Of a DNA stretch of 36,351 bases, positions 15,066-23,012 are shown one piece after another. A program made the translations under genes and the position numbers. Origin of the DNA: Hungatella sp. (GTDB lineage Bacteria > Bacillota > Clostridia > Lachnospirales > Lachnospiraceae); the NCBI GenBank assembly GCA_022795805.1, contig JAAWHK010000017.1, positions 1-36,351 on the forward strand, read 5' to 3'. Numbering within the stretch: position 1 is the stretch's first letter; every line of letters starts with the position of its first letter. The notes beneath the pieces were generated by a model. That model worked only from the letters and a program-made list of their open reading frames with translations. It had not been told where the DNA came from and did not search any database.

Positions 15066-15320
15066 ATGCTGATACTTCGACGTAAAAAAAACGAAAGTCT
15101 TCTGATTGGAGAGAATATTCGTATCACGGTCATCGAATGCGCCTCTGACGGCGTGCGGCTGGCCATAGATGCGCCGAAACAGATCTCCATTCTGAGGGAA
15201 GAACTTTCCGAAGCCGAACAGACCAATAAGATATCTCTGACTCCGGATATGAATTCTGTGTGGAAGCTTCAATCCCTTCTTCATGGCAAGAAGAAGATTG
15301 AAGATGAAAATAATGCATAA
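15066..15320 (+). CDS. csrA: Carbon storage regulator CsrA
   Basis: The 84-residue protein begins MLILRRKKNESLLIGENI, the RNA-binding edge of CsrA, and has the conserved VRLAIDAPKQI strand (about 35-45). CsrA dimers bind GGA motifs in mRNA leaders and block translation. The start at 15066 has GAGGAG eight bases upstream, inside the end of fliW, so the two are coupled. The tail (LHGKKKIEDENNA) is somewhat longer than the usual 60-75 residues. It is the last gene of the operon, followed by a strong terminator. Confidence 0.95.
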   Translation: MLILRRKKNESLLIGENIRITVIECASDGVRLAIDAPKQISILREELSEAEQTNKISLTPDMNSVWKLQSLLHGKKKIEDENNA

Positions 15321-15321
15321 G

Positions 15322-15372
15322 AAGCAGCACTCTGCAGTTCTTTCGGTTCAGAACTGCAGAGTGCTGCTTTTT
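15322..15372 (+). terminator. Strong intrinsic terminator after csrA
   Basis: A perfect 19-base stem (15323-15341 with 15350-15368) closes an eight-base loop and runs into five T residues. It lies between the convergent flgM-csrA and fliD operons. The minus-strand side has only a broken T run, so its main effect is on the plus strand. Confidence 0.92.
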
Positions 15373-15417
15373 AACTGACATTCTTCTTCCGTAAATTGAG
15401 AGATCCTGCAGAGATAC

Positions 15418-16590
15418 TCAGTGAAATACGCTTCTCCACAGCAGACGCGACCCTCTGATAAGCCAGAACACCGGAAGAAGTACAGGAAACTTCTCAACTG
15501 TGGGATAGATGGAGGACATATAGTGAAGATCCGGAAAAACCCACCGCAGCTTTTTCTTCTGCTCGGCCAAAAACTTACCAAGTTTCTCCTTCTGAATATC
15601 CTGGCCTTCCGCCTTCTTCTCCTTCTCAATCTCTTTCGCTATCTGGCTCTGAAGCTTCAGCGCCTGCTCATCATCCTCCCGGTTCACCAGACCTCGGGTC
15701 AGAAGTCTCTCCTCCAGAATATCGTACACCCTGGTGTCGTCCGCCCTGGTCATAAGGTATGTATCCGTCTTCTCCCCAAACCACATATAGGCGATCTCCA
15801 GTATCTTCTCCGCCAGCTGGTCTGTCTTAAACTCCTCCAGCCGCTTCCACAGCATATCCTCGTCAATCTCATCCTTCCAGGCTCTGTGACACAAAAGAAG
15901 CTCCAGCACTTCCCTCATAGACAGCTCGTCTGTGGTATAGCGATACGCCGCCCCTGCCATTCGGTAGAGGAACTCGCTTTCTGTGGGCAGCATCCAGATA
16001 TACTCATAGGGTTCCTTGATCCGCGCTGTCTCAAGGATCTTCACCATATTTTTGCCATATCTGGAGGTCCTGAAAGGCAACTTATGGTACAGTATGATGG
16101 AGATGGCGGACACCTTCTTCATCCGCTCCCCAAAGCCCTTATACGTCTCATCCGTCTCATATCCCAGATCCACCAGATACCCTTTGGCCAGGTAGTACTT
16201 CTCCTCATCCAGAAAGATCTGAACCGGACTGTTCTCCGCTGTCTCAGGAAGTTTATACAGTTCCCGCACGGTCTCTGCGGTAAGAACCGTACAGGACACC
16301 TCACGCATATTCAGCCATGTAAGCACCTCTTTCAGAGACTCCTCACAATTTTCACCGAACTGCAAAGACTCCTGATAGCGCTTAAAGAAACGATCCCGCC
16401 ATTTCTCCGGCACCGTTTCTCTGTAACCCAGAAGTCCTAGATAAACAATATTCGCCACCTTATGGTAGTCTGCCAGGCGGTACATCCTCTCCCAGTCAAG
16501 TCGGCTGTAAGAGACCCGCCGGTCATCCTGACGGATGACCGATGATACAATTCCCACCAGGGAACGGCCTTCAAACAATAATTGATTCAT
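15418..16590 (-). CDS. Nucleotidyltransferase-like protein (PF14907-type), motif apparently degenerate
   Basis: The 390-residue soluble protein has an N-terminal helical part with DWERMYRLADYHKVANIVYLGL (split as DWERMYRLADYHK and VANIVYLGL), which resembles the uncharacterised nucleotidyltransferase family NTP_transf_5. In that family a Lys-Gly strand is followed by a D-I/L-D metal motif; here the matching stretch (VLTAETVRELYKL, then VQIFLDEEKYYLAKGYL) keeps only part of it. It may be a non-catalytic relative. The C-terminal third is charged and ends in a hydrophobic segment (FPVLLPVFWLIRG). It is the last gene of the fliD-fliS-fliT operon, 27 bases after the fliT-like gene. The function is unknown; a link to surface modification of flagella is only a guess. 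Confidence 0.5.
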   Translation of the reverse strand: MNQLLFEGRSLVGIVSSVIRQDDRRVSYSRLDWERMYRLADYHKVANIVYLGLLGYRETVPEKWRDRFFKRYQESLQFGENCEESLKEVLTWLNMREVSCTVLTAETVRELYKLPETAENSPVQIFLDEEKYYLAKGYLVDLGYETDETYKGFGERMKKVSAISIILYHKLPFRTSRYGKNMVKILETARIKEPYEYIWMLPTESEFLYRMAGAAYRYTTDELSMREVLELLLCHRAWKDEIDEDMLWKRLEEFKTDQLAEKILEIAYMWFGEKTDTYLMTRADDTRVYDILEERLLTRGLVNREDDEQALKLQSQIAKEIEKEKKAEGQDIQKEKLGKFLAEQKKKLRWVFPDLHYMSSIYPTVEKFPVLLPVFWLIRGSRLLWRSVFH

Positions 16591-16617
16591 AGTTCTCTCT
16601 CTTCGTCCATGCCCTAT

Positions 16618-17028
16618 CTATCTTACAGGCTCAGCAGTCTTATAGAAAGACTTATCCCCTGCCACTCTGAAATTCAGCCTCTGATCGGTTCTGCGCAGTT
16701 TCTCAATCACCGCCTGTGTTTTTCGCCTGATCTCAAAGATCTTCTCTTCCTCTTTCGTCCCCCCCACAGCCTTTGCCGGGTCAACATCCACCAGGGAGCA
16801 CACCTTTTCATAGCTCTCCCTGTCGCTCTCCCCCATCTGCCGGATCTCCTCCATGCACCGATCTGCCTTCTCCATCTCGTCTTCCCGCAACTGAAGCACC
16901 ATAGCCGCCGAGATCCCGTCATTGCGGATAATGGTCTCCTCCAGCTCACTGGTCAGCCTGTCAAGCTCACGGATGGCACTGTATCTCCTCTGAAGGAGAA
17001 TCATAATCCTCTCTGTGTTCACTTCCAT
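16618..17028 (-). CDS. FliT-like helical export chaperone
   Basis: This 136-residue protein is nearly all helix (RYSAIRELDRLTSELEETI, then a long charged helix ending in KLRRTDQRLNFRV). This is the size and shape of FliT/FlgN chaperones. It follows fliS by 15 bases, where fliT is normally found; FliT binds the FliD cap protein before export. AAAGGGG precedes the ATG. Sequence similarity to FliT is low throughout Firmicutes, so the name is left open. Confidence 0.65.
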   Translation of the reverse strand: MEVNTERIMILLQRRYSAIRELDRLTSELEETIIRNDGISAAMVLQLREDEMEKADRCMEEIRQMGESDRESYEKVCSLVDVDPAKAVGGTKEEEKIFEIRRKTQAVIEKLRRTDQRLNFRVAGDKSFYKTAEPVR

Positions 17029-17043
17029 CTGTGCGGCCCCTTT

Positions 17044-17448
17044 CTAGCCTCTCACTTCCACAGTCTTGGCTATATGCATGTCATTGACCTTCTTACTGGC
17101 TCCTTCAAATCCCTCTCTCAGTTCGGAAAGGATGTGGCGGATACGTCCGATCTCATCTATCCTTCTCTCTCTGCCCGCTTTTACCCGGCTGAGGTCAAAA
17201 ATCAGATAATCATAAATCCGCTTCAGATCCCAGCTGATGGGATACTCCATATCCAGGATATCGATTAAATAGCGTACAATCCGGCTGGTGCGATTAATAC
17301 AGTCCTCAAAATCTTTGTAATCTTTATCTTTCAGCGAATACTCCGCCCTTGTAAGGCGTTTGATCGTCTCGTCGAACAGGAGCATCAAAAGCTCCGGACC
17401 GGACATGGAATATATACTCTTTTCTTTGTAATGATTATATCCGTTCAT
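17044..17448 (-). CDS. fliS: Flagellin export chaperone FliS
   Basis: The 134-residue four-helix protein has the FliS signature: tyrosine-rich start (MNGYNHYKEKSIYSMSGPE), LLMLLFDETIKRL and the helical core with EYPISWDLKRIYDYL. FliS caps the C-terminal helix of unpolymerised flagellin. The ATG at 17448 is used; upstream codons in the frame belong to the fliD-fliS spacer, and GGAAGGG lies five bases before this ATG. It is the second gene of the fliD operon. Confidence 0.93.
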   Translation of the reverse strand: MNGYNHYKEKSIYSMSGPELLMLLFDETIKRLTRAEYSLKDKDYKDFEDCINRTSRIVRYLIDILDMEYPISWDLKRIYDYLIFDLSRVKAGRERRIDEIGRIRHILSELREGFEGASKKVNDMHIAKTVEVRG

Positions 17449-17474
17449 CTGATCCCTTCCTAAATAAAATTTGC

Positions 17475-17498
17475 GCTGCCGCCTCAAAAGACGGCAGC
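17475..17498 (-). terminator. Hairpin between fliD and fliS (attenuator candidate)
   Basis: GCTGCCG (17475-17481) pairs with CGGCAGC (17492-17498) immediately after the fliD stop. On the minus strand it is followed by GCAAATTTTATT, too broken a T run for a firm terminator, so it may reduce rather than stop transcription into fliS or protect the fliD 3' end. Confidence 0.45.
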
Positions 17499-17508
17499 AT
17501 ATTTTTTA

Positions 17509-20115
17509 TCAGCCAAGCTGGGACAAATAACTTGACTGACTGTTCATCTTGTTCAGCAATGTCTCCATGGTAGTAAACTGCGAAATGTAACGGTCCTGCT
17601 CCGTCTTAAGTCTTTCGTTAAGAGTGTCAATGGTATTCTGCATCTCCTTCAGCTGATTGTAGATCTGGTTACTCATCAGCGTGGTAGGCTTCTTGGCAGA
17701 TCCGGCTATCTCAACGAGACGTCCGTAGGAATTGCCGTTCTTGGAAGCATATCTGGTGGCATAAGGAGTGAAAGCATCGTCCACCACATCCATCAGGCCT
17801 TTCTTCACATTGCCGCCGCCTGTGAATATGTTGGAAACCTTATCCGGATCCGTCTCCATGGCTTCCCTGAACTTAGCCTCATCAAACACCAGGGTTCCGC
17901 CGTCTAAGTAATCTTCGGAGTAGCTGATACCAATATTCTTCAGATCATCATAGCTGGCTCCGTTCTCCATCAGCCTGGTAAAGATTCCCTGCACATCCGT
18001 ACTCAGATCCCGCATAGCGGAATCACCGTAAAGCAGACCCTGCTTGGCCTTCTTCTCCCAGTTCTCGATGGAAGTCTCATCCATCTCCGCCTTCTGCTCG
18101 TCTGTCAGCGGCTGATAGCTGCTGTCCGGACGGGTGGTGATCTGGGAATTGATCTCCGTTACCAGAGCATTAAAGTCCTCGAAAAAGCCCTTTACCTTCT
18201 CAACGGCACCGTCCACATCCGCTTTGGCACTGAAGGTGATTCTCTGGGATGTATCTGCCACCCATTTGCCGTCTTTTTCTGTTCCGCCAAATTCGCCGGT
18301 TACAGTTACGTTCAGTCCTTCCAGATTAAACGTGTTGGAGGAACGCTCTATGGTTACATCCTGGCCATCGCCGTAGTCGATATGGATAAGAGCATTTTGA
18401 CCTGCATTTACCCCTGCTTTTGCATCATACTCTCCATCTGCACCTTTCTGTCCGAAAAGTGCCTTCGTCAGATCCGTATCCAGATTAATCTCCCTGTTTG
18501 CCCCTGTCTCGTTGGATACCAGCATAATCTGCCCGGTGGCATCCATGTAAGTGGCTTTCACACCTGCGGCTGTGGTGGAGTTAATCTTTGAGAGAATCTC
18601 GCTGATGGAACTTCTCTCCGTAAGCCCCTCGATCCTTACGCCGTTAATCGAAAGATCCAGCTCTGTACTGCCCTCCCTGGTCATCTGAACACCGTCCAGA
18701 GCACCCTCCAAAGTATCCTGATCCAGCCGGCCGCTAAGGTTTATTTTATTGGACGCACCGGATGTAAGGCCTAAATTGTGCAGCAGTTCCGAGTCACTGG
18801 ATGTGATGGAAAGGCTGGGTCCGCTGCCGTCCGAACCGCCGGTCTTAAAGTTCAGATCTTTCCCCCTGCCAAACTCCACGGTTATTACATTTGTCCCGAA
18901 CGCCTGATCCAGACGTTTCTGAAGATTCGCTGCCATCTTGTCTGTCTGGGCATCCTCCACAGCGCCTTTCGCTACTTCTAGTAAATTTTTTGCAGTAGGA
19001 TCCGTCACTGTCCCCAAGGCATTCTCTAAATCGGACATCTTCATGTCTTTAAGTTCGCCGGAAACTCCTGCCGCATTCATAGCATCTTTAATAGTAGCTT
19101 TCTCAGCATCATTCATTCCCGAAAGAGCCTCATCCAATGTCATATTCTTTATGGCGTTAGCCTCATCCTGCGTAACCAGCTCGATATCCTTCTTGGTTCC
19201 GTTATAATTGAAAGAGACTTTCTTCCCTGTCATGCCATCAAGGGCTGTGCCATGCCCTAAATAGGAATCTTTAACCTCCTTCAGACCATTGTTAAACTCG
19301 TCCAGGCTGAGCCCGTCGCCTACTTCCCCGTCGAATCCCAGTCCCTTTAGTGCCGTTCCGCTTCCGATCTTGAATCCATCCAAACCGTTCGCGGCTGTTA
19401 AGGTCATCTTTCCGTTGTCTAGATTAAACTTAATATCCTTTCCTAAAACCTGTTCGCCCACTTTTAAATTGGACTGCTCCATAGCCTTATTCAGCTGCTC
19501 TTCCAACTTAGATAAGTCCTGGGTGAAATAATCGATATCCTGAGTCTTACCGTTTTCATCTTTATACGTACTGGGAAGCTCAAACGTAACGTTCGTACGC
19601 TTCCCATCTAAATCTTCCTTTGTAAAGATAAGCCTTGACCCTTTCAGGTTCGACGTCTGAAAATCCTGATCAAGCCCTGACAGCGTCGTCTTTAAATCCC
19701 CGCTTCCAAAAGCCTGAGACCGCCGCACCGTAGAAGTAGCCATCCTCTCCACGCCCCGCAGCGCCACATTGCTGAGAAGGGACGAACTTCCTGTAGCGGT
19801 GACAAACCTGGTGGAACTCTCCGCTCCCTGGAGGGTAATCTTATTCTTGGAGAAAACCGATGCATCCTTCAGATTGCTGCTGGAAGAATAACTTGCATAC
19901 TTATCCGCCAGATCGATAATCTTATCGCTGACCCCCCTGTACGCCTCCTGCTTCCATGTAAGAAGCTGCATCGCTTTCTTCTGGTTATTAATCTTGGTAG
20001 TAGTTCCCAAGGTCATCTGCTCGATAATCGAATCACGGTCAATACCGGAAGCCATGCCGCCAAAACCTCTCAGCGCCGTGTTCCCCAGACTGCTGGTACC
20101 TGATATACTGGCCAT
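17509..20115 (-). CDS. fliD: Filament cap protein FliD, oversized
   Basis: The 868-residue product has the FliD N-terminal domain (GFGGMASGIDRDSIIEQM, about 18-35, and the helix ending WKQEAYRGVSDKI) and the C-terminal D0/D1 region (QLKEMQNTIDTLNERLKTEQ, then the final coiled coil). FliD sits as a cap at the filament tip and folds incoming flagellin. The family usually has about 450-700 residues, so this is long. A stretch at about 310-405 is helical and acidic (MTLDEALSGMNDAEKATIKD and following) and looks inserted into the beta-rich middle domains. AAAGGAG lies ten bases upstream of the ATG. It heads the operon with fliS. Confidence 0.93.
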   Translation of the reverse strand: MASISGTSSLGNTALRGFGGMASGIDRDSIIEQMTLGTTTKINNQKKAMQLLTWKQEAYRGVSDKIIDLADKYASYSSSSNLKDASVFSKNKITLQGAESSTRFVTATGSSSLLSNVALRGVERMATSTVRRSQAFGSGDLKTTLSGLDQDFQTSNLKGSRLIFTKEDLDGKRTNVTFELPSTYKDENGKTQDIDYFTQDLSKLEEQLNKAMEQSNLKVGEQVLGKDIKFNLDNGKMTLTAANGLDGFKIGSGTALKGLGFDGEVGDGLSLDEFNNGLKEVKDSYLGHGTALDGMTGKKVSFNYNGTKKDIELVTQDEANAIKNMTLDEALSGMNDAEKATIKDAMNAAGVSGELKDMKMSDLENALGTVTDPTAKNLLEVAKGAVEDAQTDKMAANLQKRLDQAFGTNVITVEFGRGKDLNFKTGGSDGSGPSLSITSSDSELLHNLGLTSGASNKINLSGRLDQDTLEGALDGVQMTREGSTELDLSINGVRIEGLTERSSISEILSKINSTTAAGVKATYMDATGQIMLVSNETGANREINLDTDLTKALFGQKGADGEYDAKAGVNAGQNALIHIDYGDGQDVTIERSSNTFNLEGLNVTVTGEFGGTEKDGKWVADTSQRITFSAKADVDGAVEKVKGFFEDFNALVTEINSQITTRPDSSYQPLTDEQKAEMDETSIENWEKKAKQGLLYGDSAMRDLSTDVQGIFTRLMENGASYDDLKNIGISYSEDYLDGGTLVFDEAKFREAMETDPDKVSNIFTGGGNVKKGLMDVVDDAFTPYATRYASKNGNSYGRLVEIAGSAKKPTTLMSNQIYNQLKEMQNTIDTLNERLKTEQDRYISQFTTMETLLNKMNSQSSYLSQLG

Positions 20116-20182
20116 ATCTCTATAACTCCTTTCTCAACTTATCCTCTCAGAACAAAAAATTTCATTTTTAATCTATACTTAT

Positions 20183-20190
20183 TTATCGAC
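20183..20190 (-). promoter_or_regulatory. Possible sigma-D -10 element upstream of fliD
   Basis: Minus-strand GTCGATAA (20190 to 20183) differs from GCCGATAA by one base and lies about 67 bases before the fliD ATG. No good TAAA stands 15 bases upstream, so the call is weak; fliD would be expected to be a sigma-D gene. Confidence 0.3.
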
Positions 20191-20256
20191 ATGTTATATA
20201 ATAAAAATAATATTTGCGAATTCAATTTTACTATTTTTTATACTGGAGGTATCCTT

Positions 20257-21036
20257 TTGTCTATCATAATTACAGTTTCCAACCAGAAAGGCGGCGTGGG
20301 GAAAACTACCACATCCGCTGCTCTTATATCGGGCCTTTACCGGGAGGGAAAGCGTGTTCTTGGCATTGATTTGGATCCCCAGGGCAACCTGGGATTCTGC
20401 CTTGGAGCCGGTATGGCAAGTCCCCACACGGTTCTCGATGTTATGAAAGGCGTCGTCCCCGTTCACAAGGCCCTTGTCCGCTGTGAGTACGGTGATCTGC
20501 TGGTTTCCGACATTACCCTCAGCACCAACGGCCTGGACGGTATCCGCACCAACCGTGAATTTATCCTCAGAGACGCTATTAAGCCGGTTATGGATTTCTA
20601 TGACTACATCGTCATAGACACGCCTCCGGCCCTGAATCTTCTGACGGTGAACGCATATTCCGTATCCAACTTCCTGATCATCCCCATGGCTTCCGATATT
20701 CTCAGCCTGGTGGGACTTGCCCAGTTAAAGGAGACCATTGAGTCCGTGCGCAGCTCCTTTAATCCCGGCCTGAACGTCCTGGGTATTCTTCTGACCAGGT
20801 TTAACCCGCGCACTCTTTTATCCCGGGACGTACTGGAGATGGCCGGACAGCTGGCCGCTCAGATCCACTCGCGGGTGTTTGACACGAAGATCCGCTCCGG
20901 AGTCGCCATCGCGGAGGCTCCGGCCCACGGCGAGAGCATTTTTTCATATAATCCCCGCTCTGCAGCGGTGAAGGATTATCTGGCCTTTCTCGATGAGATC
21001 GGGCCGGAGATCCAGTTAAAGGAGGTATCACAGTAA
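20257..21036 (+). CDS. ParA/Soj-type ATPase
   Basis: Counting from the TTG start, the 259-residue protein has a deviant Walker A KGGVGKTT (11-18), IDLDPQGNLG (37-46) and VIDTPPAL (119-126), the set that defines ParA/Soj ATPases. These dimerise on ATP, bind DNA non-specifically and position cargo. TTG at 20257 is chosen because GGAGGT lies six bases before it and the Walker fold begins there. The KGGVGKTT sequence is the Soj form rather than the FlhG/MinD form, and no MinD-type amphipathic tail is visible (it ends IQLKEVSQ). The next gene begins at its last base. No parS-like site or chromosome partition gene is nearby, so the cargo is probably not the chromosome. Confidence 0.88.
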   Translation: MSIIITVSNQKGGVGKTTTSAALISGLYREGKRVLGIDLDPQGNLGFCLGAGMASPHTVLDVMKGVVPVHKALVRCEYGDLLVSDITLSTNGLDGIRTNREFILRDAIKPVMDFYDYIVIDTPPALNLLTVNAYSVSNFLIIPMASDILSLVGLAQLKETIESVRSSFNPGLNVLGILLTRFNPRTLLSRDVLEMAGQLAAQIHSRVFDTKIRSGVAIAEAPAHGESIFSYNPRSAAVKDYLAFLDEIGPEIQLKEVSQ

Positions 21037-21911
21037 TGGCTAAAAAGACCAACAAAACATCACACGTCATGGATCTTCTGACCAATGGCGCTGAGACCGA
21101 GGAGCCGGTTGCCGATTCCGCCGCTCCTGCCCAGGAAGGCAAGAGTGACGTCCAGTCACACACCGTAACACCGGCGAAAGTCACCGTAGTGGACGAGGGG
21201 AGCCGCAACGACCGTCTTTCCCAGGAGATTTTAGGAAAGCTTACAGAGGAGCTGGAGGAGGAGACCAGACAGGAGCAGGAGGCTTTGGAGGCTTCCGCGG
21301 CCCGGACGGCCGGCGGCGAATCTCCCAGGCCCGAGGACGGCCAGTCTCCGCAGCAGTCCATAGAGGAGGCTCAGGAAGCCGTCTCCCAGGTACTGGAATC
21401 AGCCCTGGATACCATGGCTGACACCGCTGAGCCGACATCGGAGCACCCGGATTCCCAAAGTCCGGACTCTTCGGATTCCGTGTCTCAGGATTCGCAGCCC
21501 CAGGCCCATGAAGAGCCGGACTCTTCCGGCGGCAGCGCGGAAGATACACAGCCTCACGAGGAACCTGCACAGGAGCCCCATCCCATCATTCCCGAGTCAC
21601 AGATGAGCCGCCGCGTCCAGAATAAGGAGTACCGTTTCGTCAACGTTATGGAACAGCTTCTCATGCGTCAGGATCTGGATGCCGTATTAAAGCAGCACAA
21701 TGTATGCAACTGCCCGCGGTGTATGTCCGATGTCTGCGCACTGGCCCTCACAGGACTTCCGTCCAAATATGTGGTTACCAGCAAGGACTCCATCTCTCCC
21801 CTTCTCAGCTACTATGAGAACAAGTATAAGATACCGGTCCTCACGGAGCTGATGAAGGCCTGCAATAAAGTCCGGGAAAATCCCAGACACAGAAAAGCAC
21901 CCCAGTCATAG
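21036..21911 (+). CDS. ComFB-domain protein with acidic linker, partner of the ParA ATPase
   Basis: The 291-residue protein has three parts. Residues 1-18 are basic then hydrophobic (MAKKTNKTSHVMDLLTNG), like the ParA-stimulating N-terminus of ParB/Spo0J. Residues about 20-185 are a disordered acidic stretch rich in Glu, Ser, Pro and Gln. Residues about 198-285 are a ComFB domain (FVNVMEQLLMRQDLDAVLK, then CNCPRC) with cysteines 224, 226, 229 and 234 and the LTGLPSKYVVT segment. ComFB proteins of cyanobacteria have been reported as c-di-GMP/c-di-AMP receptors. The ATG shares one base with the ParA stop (TAATG), so the genes are coupled. A c-di-GMP-dependent control of ParA is inference. Confidence 0.8.
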   Translation: MAKKTNKTSHVMDLLTNGAETEEPVADSAAPAQEGKSDVQSHTVTPAKVTVVDEGSRNDRLSQEILGKLTEELEEETRQEQEALEASAARTAGGESPRPEDGQSPQQSIEEAQEAVSQVLESALDTMADTAEPTSEHPDSQSPDSSDSVSQDSQPQAHEEPDSSGGSAEDTQPHEEPAQEPHPIIPESQMSRRVQNKEYRFVNVMEQLLMRQDLDAVLKQHNVCNCPRCMSDVCALALTGLPSKYVVTSKDSISPLLSYYENKYKIPVLTELMKACNKVRENPRHRKAPQS

Positions 21912-21949
21912 ACAGTCCCGCCTCAGTGCGGTTCACGGAAAATGCTTTG

Positions 21950-21974
21950 GTTTCACAGGACGCCCCTGTGAAAC
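21950..21974 (+). other. Short perfect hairpin upstream of the terminator
   Basis: GTTTCACAGG (21950-21959) pairs with CCTGTGAAAC (21965-21974) around a five-base loop. It has no T run of its own and stands just before the larger terminator hairpin; it may stabilise the 3' end or bind a protein. Confidence 0.6.
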
Positions 21975-21980
21975 ATGAAA

Positions 21981-22035
21981 CAATAACAACCCCCGGCCCT
22001 CTGTCATACCAGAGTCCCGCCGGGGGTTGTTATTG
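21981..22035. terminator. Bidirectional terminator between comFB-type gene and chemotaxis operon
   Basis: A perfect 17-base stem, 21981-21997 with 22019-22035, has a loop that itself pairs (CTCTG with CAGAG). The stem ends in AT-rich arms (CAATAACAA / TTGTTATTG), so it works on either strand between two convergent units. Confidence 0.88.
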
Positions 22036-22058
22036 TAATCCATTCTATATCTCTGACA

Positions 22059-22973
22059 TTACCGCCACATATCAATCTCTTTTTCACCCAGTACCAGATC
22101 GGCCTGAGCGCCTATATTCTCCTCCGTCACAGGTATATAGCCGGAGACAGGCGTATTGCCCCTCTCCTGCCTGGCCTTCGCCATAAGGAACTCCCAGCTC
22201 TCCCGGTCCTCCTCTGCCTCGTTAACGTAATACCGCAGAATGCCGTCCTCGTCGGTATCCATGGTAAAACTCCAGGCGTTGGTGAACATGGAGGTGTCGT
22301 ACTTCATCTGGAACAGGCTCATAGCCCCACTGGGCTCTGTCATCTCCAGCCAGACCTCCTCCCCGTCCGGGTCCAGGTAAAGGGTGCTCTTCGCCCCCTG
22401 GTCCGGCGTATCGAACTCTGCCGCCAGCTGAAACTTCGCCTCCTCAGGATTCCACACGTCGATCTTCACCATGGCCTCCGGGCCTTCCCTGCCGGCCATC
22501 ACCACCAGGTCCCGATATCCGTCCATGTTCAGATCCGTCAGAAGGAAATACTGCTGCAGGGATGCATCCACCGCCTTCTTTTTACTCTTGGAGGAGGTAT
22601 TCTTCGTCTTGAGCTCGGACCTTATGGCCTTACGGTACTTGTCATACCCCTCCAGCCCGGTGCCGTCGGGACCCACATACTTGCCGTCAGACGAAAAGGT
22701 ATTGAAGGCCATGGCTCCGTCCGGTCCCATATAGTACTTCTCTCCGTCGTCCTTATTCTTCACCCATCCGGTCTTCATATAGCCCTTGGAATCCAGATAA
22801 TACACCTTGTCGTCGACTTCAATCCATTCATCCTTCGCCGGCTCATCCGGAGAGTACATGTACATCCAGTACTTTCCGTTGTCCGACATGGTCCAGTCGT
22901 CCGCCCGGACCGTCAGAGTGGCTGCCGCCGCAATCGCAAGACCGCACAGCACCCCCGCCATCCGTCTTTTCAT
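22059..22973 (-). CDS. Secreted cell-wall-repeat protein at the end of the chemotaxis operon
   Basis: The 304-residue protein has a signal peptide (basic start, then VLCGLAIAAAATLTV, cleavage near VRA-DD). Residues about 27-110 hold three to four short wall-binding repeats (DKVYYLDSKGYMKTGW and similar). The C-terminal part (about 135-300) is a different beta-rich domain with DLNMDGYRDLVV, a calcium-loop or VCBS/integrin-like element. AAAGGAGG precedes the ATG. It follows cheV by 39 bases and appears to be the last gene of the long operon before the bidirectional terminator. The function is unknown. Confidence 0.8.
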   Translation of the reverse strand: MKRRMAGVLCGLAIAAAATLTVRADDWTMSDNGKYWMYMYSPDEPAKDEWIEVDDKVYYLDSKGYMKTGWVKNKDDGEKYYMGPDGAMAFNTFSSDGKYVGPDGTGLEGYDKYRKAIRSELKTKNTSSKSKKKAVDASLQQYFLLTDLNMDGYRDLVVMAGREGPEAMVKIDVWNPEEAKFQLAAEFDTPDQGAKSTLYLDPDGEEVWLEMTEPSGAMSLFQMKYDTSMFTNAWSFTMDTDEDGILRYYVNEAEEDRESWEFLMAKARQERGNTPVSGYIPVTEENIGAQADLVLGEKEIDMWR

Positions 22974-23012
22974 CCTGCACCGCCTCCTTTCTGCGCCGGC
23001 TCAGCCTGCATC

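Noticed and set aside
20191-21036. The ParA as chromosome partition Soj
   Set aside because: No parB with DNA-binding domain, no parS-like sequence and no rnpA/gidB neighbours; the context is wholly flagellar.
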